Source of the DNA: Lamellibrachia satsuma
Taxonomy: Eukaryota > Annelida > Polychaeta > Sabellida > Siboglinidae
Direction of reading: 5' to 3'
Length of the DNA stretch: 64,000 bases
Assembly: GCA_033239005.1 (NCBI GenBank)
Contig: BSQZ01000026.1
Span: 4,796,001-4,860,000, forward strand
The translations under genes were made by a program, and so were the position numbers. Positions 35,673 through 46,224 of the stretch are shown here, in pieces. Position 1 is the stretch's first letter. Every line of letters starts with the position of its first letter. The notes below the pieces were generated by a model, which was given only the letters and a program-made list of their open reading frames with translations, did no database searches and was not told where the DNA came from.

Positions 35673-35806
35673 AGTATCTGTCTGTTTTGTCCTGGTTGAC
35701 TCGGGGCGACAATGAATGACTTGAACGTGTCCGATGCCCCTGACAGGTACTGGGCAGTCAAGTCATCAGGTGACAGAAACCCCCCGGTCAGCATCTTGTC
35801 ACTGGT
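35669..35806 (-). CDS. Gene X, exon 3
   Basis: An acceptor (cacagcctag) precedes TSDKMLTGGFLSPDDLTAQY, then LSGASDTFKSFIVAPSQPGQ. A phase 0 start fits the phase 0 end of exon 2 (DENIDS). No clear donor: the open frame runs into the 69-bp repeat. The continuous protein-like character argues it was a genuine exon. Confidence 0.5.
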
Positions 35807-35837
35807 CTAGGCTGTGAGAGCAAGAATCACTTTACCC

Positions 35838-37200
35838 TTCAAGTAAGCTGTAATGTCTGTGAAAGACTAACTGGGTTGCGAGTGCAAAAATCATTTTACA
35901 CTACAAGTCAGCTGTAATGTCTGTATAGAGACTCACTGGTATGTGAGTGCAATAATTACTTGACACTTTGATTCAGCTGTGATGTCTATGTAAAGACTCA
36001 CTGGTATGTGAGTGGAAAAATAATTTTTCAATTCGAGTCAGCTGTAATGTCGGAATAAAGACTGACTGGGCTGTGAGTACAACAATCACTTTACACTTCA
36101 AGTAAGCTGTAATGTCTGTGTAAAGACTGACTTGGCTGTGAGTGCAATAATCAGCATGAGCCAAGAACTTACGCTGTCGATGTTCTCATCCTTGGGTGGT
36201 TTGTCCCAGGTGACACCGACGCTGTCCTGTCGTTACGTCTTTACTGCTGGTACGTCAATTTTGTGTAATCGAATGGCTCTGTGTCGTCCACTGATGTAGT
36301 CATGTTGTGCACTGACTTTTGTGACTGAGGTTTGATGGTGGCACCTGGAATGATGACATCAAGTCTATACACGCAGTACATATCAGTCAGTGTTGTAGTT
36401 TGATCACTATAATATTTTATAGAAAATACAAAATAACCTAACTTAGAAAATAATTTTTTAAACTGACAGAAAGCTGTTTGACCATTTAAGACAATCTGTT
36501 TTCCAGAACAAAGAACGATGCTTTGGCAGTTCATTTAGAAGTATTTCCTTGTTATAAACGACCATTTGTCTCAAAGAATTGAGAACGGTTGTACTAGTAA
36601 GTTAATATTGAAGTATTTCACTGACAGGCAAACAGATTTGAGAGAACGGATGTAATGTAGTAAAATGTAGTAAAATGCATATTGCCTCTCTCTCTCTCGC
36701 TGTCAGCTGTGGTTGCGACTATGATTGCTCACTTAGTTCGCAATAAGTCCTCTCCAGATTGGTCTTTCATCGGAAACTAAGTACAACTGCTTGGCGTCTA
36801 TATTTTCTTTTCTGCAAGTTTCCCTTTACTATGTCTTTGAATCTAAGTTTTGGGCGACCTCTGTTTTTAGTACCTTCTGACAGTTGGGAGTGCTGAAAAA
36901 AGCCACACTTCCATAAACAACTGGAATAAATTAAAGAGTATAATGACGTGAGTCTGACTTTGTAATGAGTTGGTTGTATTTAGTCAGTTCTGTGTCATGG
37001 CGTGCAACACCCAGACCTGTCATGTTCCTGAGAACAAAAAGAAGAGTTGTGGTTGGATATGGGTTGTCGGAAGAGTTTAAAGTTAACATCGGTTACTCTT
37101 TATCATGGTGGTGGCACTAATCAGCAGGAAGATCAGCATGAAGGACGTTCTCAGGTTGGGGATGTATGCAAACGATCTGGCCATAAAAGGCAACGTGTAA
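35838..37200 (-). repeat. Inverted, deleted third copy of block A
   Basis: 36155-35838 matches the 65-bp repeats, 36900-36170 matches 6200-6990, and 36950-37200 matches the LINE/SINE region near 2790-3030 (and 13150-13400), all on the opposite strand. The part containing gene X exon 1 is deleted between about 36900 and 36950. The orientation matches the minus-strand gene X exons that follow. Confidence 0.85.
36173..36344 (-). pseudogene. Gene X copy 3, exon 2 (frameshifted)
   Basis: Acceptor ttccag and donor gtaagt are intact. Compared with the plus-strand copies, two bases are missing after TEPFDYT, so the frame becomes KLTYQQ and stops. The lost upstream exon and this indel mean the minus-strand gene X as it stands cannot give the same product, unless it starts downstream. 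Confidence 0.65.
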
Positions 37201-39780
37201 TGATGTATATAATAGGATGAGCTGATGATAGGGTTATAAGATGGCGATATAAAATCTGCCTAATATTTTTTCAATGTTCAGCAGATAATTGTTCTTGTTT
37301 TAATCAAGAAACTGGTTACCTATCTTGTTATGACAAGAAACTAATTATCCCACAAAACATGTTTTGCGGTTTGCACCATATCCTTTCAACACTGCCGTAG
37401 AGATCGTTTCCACTCCAGTTGCGTCATCAACACACAACCAGACACATCCTAGTAGTAGCAAACTTGAAGCATTTAAGCCAGACGTGTGTAGGTTGGGTTA
37501 AAATGCTAGACGTTTACCATGTCATTTTTAAATTCGAAGTTAATAAAGACAGTGTGATAATTCAATGCGATGACTAGTTGATTTCTTATACGAGATTAAT
37601 TACGGTTCCGAGTGTGCCTTCATAGTTGCCTTCAATCAAACTTGTTGCGTTCTTTTGTAATCGTCTTATCTTGTTTACGTGTAATGTGTATGGGATCCCA
37701 GAAGACTGATACGTATGAGACATTGGGAATTATCAGATATCAATATGCTGTTACCTTAACTGTTTCAGAACAATTGAACATATTTCGTCCCGTATTTAAA
37801 TAAACCGCAACGCCAACGCCGCAACGGCATACATAATGAAAGATTTATTAATTTGTCAATTCTTTCCAGTGTATTATAAAGAGCTGTCCCCGATATAAAT
37901 TTGAATGACTAGAATTGCATTCATCTGGTGCCCTAGTTTTTTGGAAACATAACACCCTTTTTCAGTGTTTGGATCTAGTATTCAAGTACAAATGAATTGA
38001 CGGAATGTGGAATTTGTGGTGGACCTGTGGACATGACATCACTGATCACGTGGATCGCCATATATGGGACTGTGTGTCAGAGGGAATACGTGCCAGACCT
38101 GTTGTAATGTGATTACTTTGAAATTGACATACATAGAGGAAGATCTAGATTACGATGTATTAACAACATCAGCGGCCACAGAGAGGAAAATAACACCAGT
38201 CTTAAATATTGGATTAAGAACGGAACGATACAAGAAACGCAGCAATGCAGCGTTAATGAATCGGACAAACCGTTGACTTCGGTTCGGATAAAGAGGAAGA
38301 TGAAGACGACTCCGAAAGAACCTCCAACGTTGGCAGTTATCGAAGTTGGCAGTTATGTCGAATAAAACTCCACCTTACCATAGATGTGTTCGCGTTTGTT
38401 ATAAATATCTGCTAATATGAAGGCCTTCAACTTTGTATCCCTTCCCCAAAAGATAGGATACATCGGCAGCACCCAAATGTGTGAGCGGCGAGACTTATAC
38501 GCGATCACGTTTTTCAGTGTTTGGATCCTGCCCATATCTTTCGCATGTTAGTCGACACAACATGGCAGCTCTGATCATTATCATGACCAAACTTCTGTCC
38601 AATACATAGTCACTACCCATGTCTATATAGTAATGTCAGCTAGCAACATCAATTGGTTGCAAGATTCAGATGAACTGTCATGACATGTTGGAAATTGACG
38701 TTGTTTATTTCTGTGTAATTCCATTACCAAAATAAAAATTTTCAAAATTTCATCCCATATAATAATGATGTAGATGCAGTGGTATGCAAAACTTTCTTGG
38801 AACGAGGGGCTTTGGATGCAGACACTTTCCTTAGCTAGAACTAAAAAATAAAACAAATGAATCACTAATGCAAACAATAATGGTCAAAATTTCATTAGCT
38901 ATAGGTATTTAAGCTAACTTGTAACAATCAAAAATATAAATGTCTGAATTGATGTGCTATTATTAAAACTATGTACATTGAGTTTTTGTCATGCAGCTGA
39001 TATTCATCACAACACTGGTATTGTTAGTTGCTAGGCAATGATAAAGGAACCTGGGGTGTAATGTTCACAGTCATTTTTAATGCAGACCCTCTATTCGGCA
39101 TAGTTCATAAAACAAAACAGAACATTGTATATTAATCACATCAGTGATATAAATCAGTCGCAATTTTAATGGCCATGCCTATATAATTATTGCTTGTTTG
39201 GAAATTTTCACCCCGCCCCCCCCCCAGCACCAGTAATTTTCACCCCCCCTCCCCCCAGCACCAGTGATTTTAATACTCATATCTGCAATACCATGGGCAA
39301 ATAACATTCATGTTTTATATGGGAGGGAGGGAAACTTTGACGCACGACCAGTTGATGGCAGTGATTGCTAGGCCTACCTGCTCCCTCTTGTCTTGGTGAT
39401 GGCTGTTGTTTGTCGCTTCTTGCGTGTACGTCGAACTTTCTAGGCTAGCGCTGCCGATCGCCAATTGCGCCATAGCATAGGCGAAACGGTTTCCCATTTG
39501 GCGAAAGGAAAACAAAACTCTTCACCAATTTGGCGAAACGCATTTACGATCATGTTAACGCGCATTGTGGTGTAAGCGGCGGTGAACCCGTGAATCATAG
39601 CTGCCCGCCATCCGTGGAATTGTTTTTCGCACCCTCTAATCTATAATTGCCCGGCGATAAGCCAATGATGGAATTGCTCTCAGCGAAAGTTTACGTCCTG
39701 CTGGGCAGCTACCAAAATAATATTATAACTTTAAAATGTGGGAGCTCACTTCCTCGCAGTTTTTAATTTGTTATCGGTTA
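37201..39780. other. Non-coding stretch with poly-C tracts
   Basis: No gene recognised. 39208-39268 holds two C-runs with a repeated 'ccccagcaccagtaatttt'. 38325-38355 has a short direct repeat 'gttggcagttat'. Confidence 0.5.
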
Positions 39781-40280
39781 AAATGATTCGTAAATGTACT
39801 TCGGCCGGCGAAGATCTCGGAAAGAAACGAAAGAAAAAAGGCGGACTGGTTCGTACGTTTTGCGTGGCTTATTCACAATAGCAAAAGCCATGTCTTTCGC
39901 TGCAAAGTTTGCGTTCACGCGAAAGCAAGAACGTGTTTGTCACCGGGAAGGACTGCGCCAAGCCCAAGAAGATTTGGCAAAACACGATATATGTGCAGAC
40001 CACCGGAGATCGATGTTACTGCCGAAGCGCCAGAGACAGATAGACTTCGTCACTGCCAACGATCACGCGAACTCGGCGATTATCGCCCATAGGCGGACCG
40101 TGTTGACGCAAGCGATGCACCGTCTACCGACAGCTAAGAACGCTTTCACGAGGAAGCCTTCAAGATCTGTACAGTGAAGGAGCAGCGTCCCGGATTCACT
40201 CTTAGTGAAACGGGTGGACACTGTCGCAGAGACCAGAATAGTGGTGGTGGACATTTGGGGCGACACTTGTATCATCATGG

Positions 40281-40300
40281 ACCATGTCCATGGACATGGT
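40281..40300. repeat. Perfect 20-bp palindrome
   Basis: ACCATGTCCATGGACATGGT equals its own reverse complement. Confidence 0.95.
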
Positions 40301-40325
40301 GACGTTCTCAGTGACAGTGTTGGAG

Positions 40326-40368
40326 ATAATATTATGTATATCACTATTAGTGATATACATAATATTAT
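40326..40368. repeat. 43-bp near-perfect palindrome
   Basis: A 21-bp arm (40326-40346) and its exact complement (40348-40368) are separated by one T; AT-rich with TATATCACTA at the centre. A strong cruciform candidate, 26 bp from another palindrome. Confidence 0.95.
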
Positions 40369-40899
40369 AAGAATGCATACATACATGAAATACGTGTTTG
40401 TTGCCCTGTTTATGGCGTTTTTGTAAGGTTTCACGCTTCACGAAAATGCGTACGTTTTTGACGAGCGAGCTCTTCGCTTTACAACAGCAACAAATGTACT
40501 GCGATTGACTTTGCTTAGCGTTGAAGCAATTTGTACGAAAAGGAGGTACGTAATTTTCACGAATTTCACACACCAGGTGTCTGAGTGGGTCTGTCATGTG
40601 CTGTGAAATAAAAAATTGTAGGATAAACTTTCAATGTAGGCGCAAGAACGTTATAATGGTCATCTATGAGAAAAGTGACTGTGGTCCGTGCCCACCCTCT
40701 CAAGCTGGTGTTGCTGAGTAGGCAACATAAATATAACCAGCGGTAGTTTATATAATGTAATGGCTTAAATTTGGTGAATTGGATGCATGATACTGGTTTT
40801 AGACAACTACAACGCACATGGAAAGCCATGCGACGAAGAAAAACAAAAAGACACAGAATAAAAACAACGCTATAATTATACACTTCACGATACATGAAC

Positions 40900-41015
40900 A
40901 CTTGACCTACATAGACTATCATGTTATACGTTTGTTGTCTTTAGCACATCCCACCTCACTTGACCTACATAGACTATCATGTTATACGTTTGTTGTCTTT
41001 AGCACATCCCACCTC
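40900..41015. repeat. 58-bp perfect tandem duplicate
   Basis: A unit starting 'acttgacctacatagactat' occurs twice back to back with no mismatch seen, so it is recent. Confidence 0.95.
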
Positions 41016-41423
41016 AACATACCAATACATTTCGACTGTACCGACCTTGAGACAAATTCCACGTTTTACAGGTATGTTTTCTGTGTACAACGCACGTTAA
41101 CGCACACAACGCATTTAGGGTATCGTATATCACAATTATTGGGTAATTAAGGGTATGTATTTTGACATCTCAAAACGACAACACTAACGACACGCATTCC
41201 AAAAATGCATAAACATACCAATGTGCATATATTATTGAGAGTGTGAGTTACGTATCAAATATGTATAAAATTACATGAGATTCTACAAAAAAAATCTTGT
41301 TTATAATTTCTTACCGACGCAAAGTAGTTAAATTCGCGGGTTCAAATGCTCGATGTACGAGTTAGATGCTACCGTAGAACCCTGTTTTGAAATCAAATAC
41401 TAGGCGGTTTGGTCAATAATGAT

Positions 41424-41477
41424 GTGTGCGGACATGCCTCAGTGTGCGGACATGCCTCAGCTTGCGGACGTGCCCCA
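41424..41477. repeat. 18-bp triplicate
   Basis: 'tgtgcggacatgcctcag' twice, then a degenerate third copy. Confidence 0.85.
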
Positions 41478-41514
41478 TCTTCTCATATAACAGAACCTCC
41501 GGCATATCGACACG

Positions 41515-41660
41515 TCGAAACGCGAGTTTGCCAGTTGCTGTGTTAACCAATAATGTGAGAATGTGGAACTTAGACCTGCATACGGGCATTTAGCGCTAAT
41601 TGGCTGTGGATCGTTCGTCACTGATCGGACTGGAAATGATAGGCATTTGCTTGAATTGCT
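41515..41660. repeat. Dispersed repeat shared with 58955-59060
   Basis: 'cagttgctgtgttaaccaat' plus 'gtcactgatcgg' and 'atgataggcatttgc' recur as similar segments in the SIRT1 intron. Possibly a MITE; ends not defined. Confidence 0.5.
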
Positions 41661-41723
41661 GTCTGATGTTGGGATGGAGCGCATATTAATGGATAAACGA
41701 TATAAGAGAGATGCATACTAGAC

Positions 41724-42417
41724 CAACGGTTCTTAACCGTTTTGCCTCCAATTTTTAAGGCCCCTTGTGTCCAATAAAAAAATCCAGGGACCCCCCCACA
41801 TAAGATGTGGCATCCCCCACCTTTTCGCTAAAATGATGTTAAATGTTATTGCTTTTTAAAATGTATGTGTTTAAATATTAAAAGATGTGTTTGCTGTTGC
41901 TAGTGCCATTACACTGCTTGTTAACTATTACTAACCAAACAAACATATTTAAATAAATGTCACAGTACATCAATATGTCAGCTTGTATTTATTGGCACTT
42001 GTTTTAAGGAGGATGGACGAGTAATAGATGTGTCCATTTTTTTCTCTGACGATGCACGGCACCAAAAAGTTAGCCGCAAAGCTCCACTATGAATCCGCAA
42101 GGAGGCGCTGCTTATAGTAGCACCTAGCGGATTCACTGTGAAACTATTGCGTATGGTAATCGTGGATCTTTGAGCTTAGTTTTCGTTTTTCGATTGTTAT
42201 ATGGCAGTAAATTTATGTATATATGTATAGTAGAAACACGAGGAGAAGTTTGGCGGCTATACGTGGTCGTTTTCATAGTTAGGTCAGAAACTACCATTTT
42301 GTTTTATTCACCAGGTAATTTAAAACTATAATTTATCCCTGCCATCTCGCGGATCCCCAGGCAGCTCTCTGCGCCCCCCCCCCCAGTGGGCCAAGGACTT
42401 CCGGTAGAGAAACGCTG
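41724..42417. mobile_element. hAT-superfamily non-autonomous element, 694 bp
   Basis: The ends are CAACGGTTCTTAACC and, in reverse complement, CAGCGTTTCTCTACC (11 of 15 identical), matching the hAT end pattern CAGnGGTTCTCAACC. An exact 8-bp target duplication TACTAGAC flanks it (41716-41723 and 42418-42425). No transposase inside. C-rich runs next to each end. Confidence 0.9.
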
Positions 42418-42467
42418 TACTAGACTGAAATCATCCCACCTGTTTGGCGGACGCTGTGGTTGGCGTA

Positions 42468-43480
42468 CAAGGGTCTGCAACCTGCGGCCCGCGGAACTAT
42501 TCCATGCGGCCCGCGGACTGATAATGCGGCCCGCGCCCGCAATATTGATATACAAAGTAACAAAATAGTACGGTTAGACTTTTGTCTATGCGAGATATAT
42601 CACATAATGCAACTCGGTAATATCATTTCCGCGTGATGAACATATAAAAAAATTCTCACTTCCTTTAAACTTTAATTAATTCACTTTTGCGCACACGCAG
42701 ACATGAAATAATTATCTTTTTGTGTGTTGCTAATGTGTTGTTTTGAATAACATTCGTCGCCTGCTAAATGGCGAACGGAGTTGTGCGCTGGTGGAAAAGG
42801 CTTGTGACAATGCAAATGGCAGGACAAGCCTATTCAGGGCCCACTTCAGCATCCACCACGAAAGCCTGTGTGGCAAGTCTAGTAAATGCAGAACGTAATG
42901 GGCGTCATCGTGATGACCGTGAAATACGTTCGCGCTCGTCGTCTAAATCACCGGCAGTTCCAGTACTTTCCGGCCGAGATGAATGTGCAATATAAACAAT
43001 TCCTGCACTAAACCGAAATGCCCTGGCTACGTGTACGAACGGAGACACGAAGTTAGCGTATTCATGGACAAGAAGGGTGCAGAAGTACCGGCATTCGCTG
43101 ACACCTTATGGATGTGCAATTCTGCACGTCTAGTATACACCACGGGGAACCTCAATCTGCCGAATGTCCAACTCCAGGGACGAGAACAACCAATCAATGA
43201 TATCTTCCAGTTTGTCTCCGCTTTCGAGACAAAGTTGCGATTGTGGGAGACACAACTGCGAGATGCCAATTACGTGCACTTCATGACACTCGTGGAATAC
43301 AAACCAGACAGTCCGAAAACGTAGGCCTTCGTAGGATTCAGTGAGCTGCTGAGAAGGGAGTTTGCTGACTGATTCACTAGTGCCAAGCCTCACAACGGGG
43401 AGTGGAAAATGAAGATGAACCTCGTGGTGTCACCATCGCCCAGAGCCGTGTCCGCGACCGATGTAACCGAATCCTAAAGG
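42468..43480 (+). mobile_element. hAT element remnant with GTF2IRD2/ZBED-like transposase piece
   Basis: The left end 'caagggtctgcaacctgcgg' followed by cccgcgg repeats is hAT-like. ORF 42983-43324 reads FMDKKGAEVPAFADTLWMCN, then NLNLPNVQLQGREQPINDIF and AFETKLRLWETQLRDANYVH, the conserved region of GTF2IRD2/FAM200/ZBED5-type hAT transposases ('..LN..LQGR...I......V..F..KL.LW..Q'). The BED finger and catalytic core are not readable. No right end found. Confidence 0.7.
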
Positions 43481-43499
43481 GCGTAGCACTGAACACGAT

Positions 43500-44830
43500 G
43501 ACAGCGACCGCAAATGTTTACCTCATACTAGACATTTTGTGATTGCTGTCAATCTTAATAATGTCCCACTCCAACTGCATGTTATGTTTTTTTTTCACAG
43601 CGTTTCGAACATAACCCAATTATCCAGGCTCCGCGCTGTGGCGCCACCGTTTCTCGTACACGTCTTCACGTGGATGCAGAGTTTTGCGCTGCTCATTTCA
43701 TAAGCACTTCGTTATCATTAATGGCGATTTGAAAACGCTTTGTGTTTCTGACCCGTAGTTAGTGTAGCATATATTTTAGTTGATACTGGATGTTTGGGTT
43801 TTATTTTCTCACTATCTCTAAGGCTATTAGTTAGCTTCTAGCATACTTGTTGACAAGTCACAAATGGGCAACGAGTCAAAGCAAGTATAACATTTAAGTA
43901 ATTGACCTGCAAGGCAAATCAAATGTCAAATCAGTGACCTCCGAATTCAATTCAATGACCTCCAAGTTCAAGTCAAGTCGAGAGTCATCTCTCTGAATTC
44001 CAAGTCAAGTTGCAAGTCACGAAAATGGGCGACTCGAGTTCGACTCGAATCTACCAGTGTGGCTTATAGTATACTAACGAAGTGCGACGACGACTTCCCA
44101 TTTGAATATGCAGATATAATTACTCGCAAGCTACAAATGTGTACTCCAAATACGCATTTGACAACGTATTCTGATGTATTAATAAATATTTACGTGAATG
44201 AGAAACTCAATCCTTTATGGCGTGGCTCCACGATTTCGTTTGAGCAGGCAGAGAGGATCATCTTAAGTCACGCTGTTTGCTGACATCAGAACATGTCGCG
44301 TCTTCTCCATGGGTTCCACTCTCGTCAAACAGGTGATTGACACAAACTGCGACAGGGTGGTCTCGATCGAATCCCTGTGGATCCCTCGCTGCCATGTAGA
44401 ACGCAGTACAGGTCTATCATGGCGGCTACAAGCCGATCGATTACAGAATACTAATTGTCCCCGCCTCTACTGTCGCGCCTAGCGGAAAGTGACGAAATCA
44501 ACCTACCTACTATACTGGAGGCCAATCTGTTTTTAGCACATGACAATGTCTGCATGCGCATGGGCTGTGGTTGTATTGGATAGCATAGTATATTAAGTTA
44601 GAGTCAGTACATTTCATTCAGTTATATTGGCCATAGTATGTCAGAACAGACGCAGTGAAAGAGAAAGAAAGACATAAATATAAAACAACTCAAGCTGTTT
44701 TCTTTCGGATGAAATTACATTAACATAATCGTAAGTAACGTTGCGACACTTCTCTTGCTGGCATACAACTGTATGAACTCCCGGAACGCCGAAGCCTTAT
44801 AGAGATCCAGAAAATCAACGAAGTGTGCAA
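43500..44830. other. Non-coding, CAAGTC-rich patch
   Basis: 43855-44050 is rich in 'caagtcaagtc/gactcgag' motifs, as in some hAT MITE bodies. A 74-codon ORF (44059-44283, ILTKCDDDFPFEYADIITRK...) is protein-like but unrecognised and lacks splice support. Confidence 0.4.
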
Positions 44831-44839
44831 CCGCTCAAT

Positions 44840-44942
44840 ATGGTGAAGCTTAGCAACTTTCGCACTTGCGAATTGTTGCTTATTTGTGCGGTAATAATTG
44901 TTGGCGCGACATCGTTGAGCCACCGAGGGACTACACACAAAA
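44840..44942 (+). CDS. Candidate first exon with signal peptide
   Basis: An ATG at 44840 opens MVKLSNFRTCELLLICAVII followed by VGATSLSHRGTTHK: a basic start, a hydrophobic core of about 12 residues and a small-residue region (VGATS) suiting signal peptidase. It ends at a consensus donor (AAA/gtaagt) in phase 1. No following exon identified, so the product is unknown. It could be a chance ORF, but signal plus exact donor is uncommon. Confidence 0.35.
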
Positions 44943-45079
44943 GTAAGTTTCGCTTTGTATATCATATTTTTTATGTCGTGTGTTTCTGTATTTACATTTC
45001 TCAAATGATGAAGGATTCGCAAAGTATCCCGATTGGTCCATTTAAATGCACATGGGTCTATATCTAAATGGACCATGAT

Positions 45080-45455
45080 ATACTCATTATATTAAGGTGT
45101 GGTGCACAATTTGAATATCAATTTGAGGTTAAAAGTGGTGCACATTTTGAATATCCATTTGGGGGTCAGAGATGTGGTGCACATTTTGAATATTCATTTG
45201 AGGTCAAATGTGGTGCACATTTTGAATATTCAATGGGGTCAGATATGGTGCACATTTTGAATACCCATTTGGGGCTAGATGTGGTGCTCATTTTGAATAT
45301 CCATTTGGGGCCAGATGTGGTGCACACTTTGAATATTCATTTGGGGCCAGATGTGGTGCACATTTTGAATAAAAATTTGGAGCCAGATGTGGTGCACATT
45401 TTGAATATCCATTTAGGACCATATGTGGTGCACACTATGAATATCCATGTGCACT
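45080..45455. repeat. Minisatellite, 36-bp unit
   Basis: About ten copies of 'tgtggtgcacattttgaata + tccatttggggccaga'. Open in frame (repeat VVHILNIHLGPD) because 36 is a multiple of three; not a gene. Confidence 0.95.
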
Positions 45456-45694
45456 AATGTAACTTTGTTTCCCTTTCTCAAACAGTTTTCCTACATTAAT
45501 CATCATTCCTTTTATTAAGCTCGTATAGTCCGATATTATATGTATGCGACCTAACTATGTAACATCTGTACCCGATACACCGCTTTTCGCACGTGTGCAT
45601 TCTTGAACATAATAAATCTTGTATTGAGAATGATCTTTATCTAGTTCTTTTTGTCCTTGTTTACTGTTTCCTACATACGTTCTGCTTCATCATT

Positions 45695-45818
45695 GCTCTC
45701 TTCCATGTTCTCTTCCATGTTCTCTTCCATGTTCACTCATCTCTTGAAAGAATGACCAATCATATGCCCAATCATATGCCCAATCATATGCCCAATCATA
45801 TGCATGCCCAATCATATG
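45695..45818. repeat. Two adjacent 12-bp tandem repeats
   Basis: 'ctcttccatgtt' about three times, then 'aatcatatgccc' about five times. Confidence 0.9.
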
Positions 45819-45939
45819 CAGTATCAATCTTCGGAGCAGGTTATTTGTTTTTATTTCTTGTATCAAATATTAAAGGCAATATTATTAGCATCTTTGACTT
45901 TGGGTTTTATTGTCGTTTCTAAACAGTTCTACGAAGGCT

Positions 45940-46224
45940 GTCATAGTATTGTTCAAAACGCTTTACACTTAACCTCTGCAGACCTGTTCATTCCAACGCC
46001 ATCTCGATTATCTGGGAGGCATTCAACCACGCTGCAATTACAGCGCGAAGACTATTCGTTCACACATCTACCTCTGTCTGTAGCCAGGTACTTATTTATA
46101 CAGCTGAGTGAATTGTGGCAACGTGGGATGAACGAAATTACCAAAGCTTCGAAACGGCAGCCAGAGGATTCGAACCCGGGTTCTCTGAGGATCCGGTGAT
46201 CTAACCGCTACGCTACCGCGCCCC
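45940..46224 (-). mobile_element. tRNA-derived SINE, well preserved
   Basis: The minus-strand head 'ggggcgcggtagcgtagcgg' contains a Pol III A box (tagcgtagcggttaga) and is followed by a B box (gggttcgaatcc), then 'ctgccgtttcgaagctttgg' and the family body. Other copies: 10838-11100 (head decayed) and tail fragments at 3005 and 13393. Confidence 0.85.

Larger units (their letters stand above)
39794..40430 (+). pseudogene. hAT-type transposase N-terminus, frameshifted (ZNF862/TTF-finger-like)
   Basis: Across two plus frames the segment reads like KKADWFVRFAWLIHNSKSHV then FRCKVC (a degraded BED/TTF-type finger), then DLAKHDICADHRRSMLLPKR and a helical part, HRRTVLTQAMHRLPT. This resembles the start of hAT-derived proteins such as ZNF862 and C17orf113 ('..WL....F..C..C...K.. 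L.KHD.S..H'). Frames must be switched near 39950, so it is inactive. No catalytic domain follows. The assignment is by pattern only. Confidence 0.45.

Noticed and set aside
41330..41360. Possible tRNA (ggttcaaat B-box-like motif)
   Set aside because: No acceptor-stem pairing or A box at the right distance.
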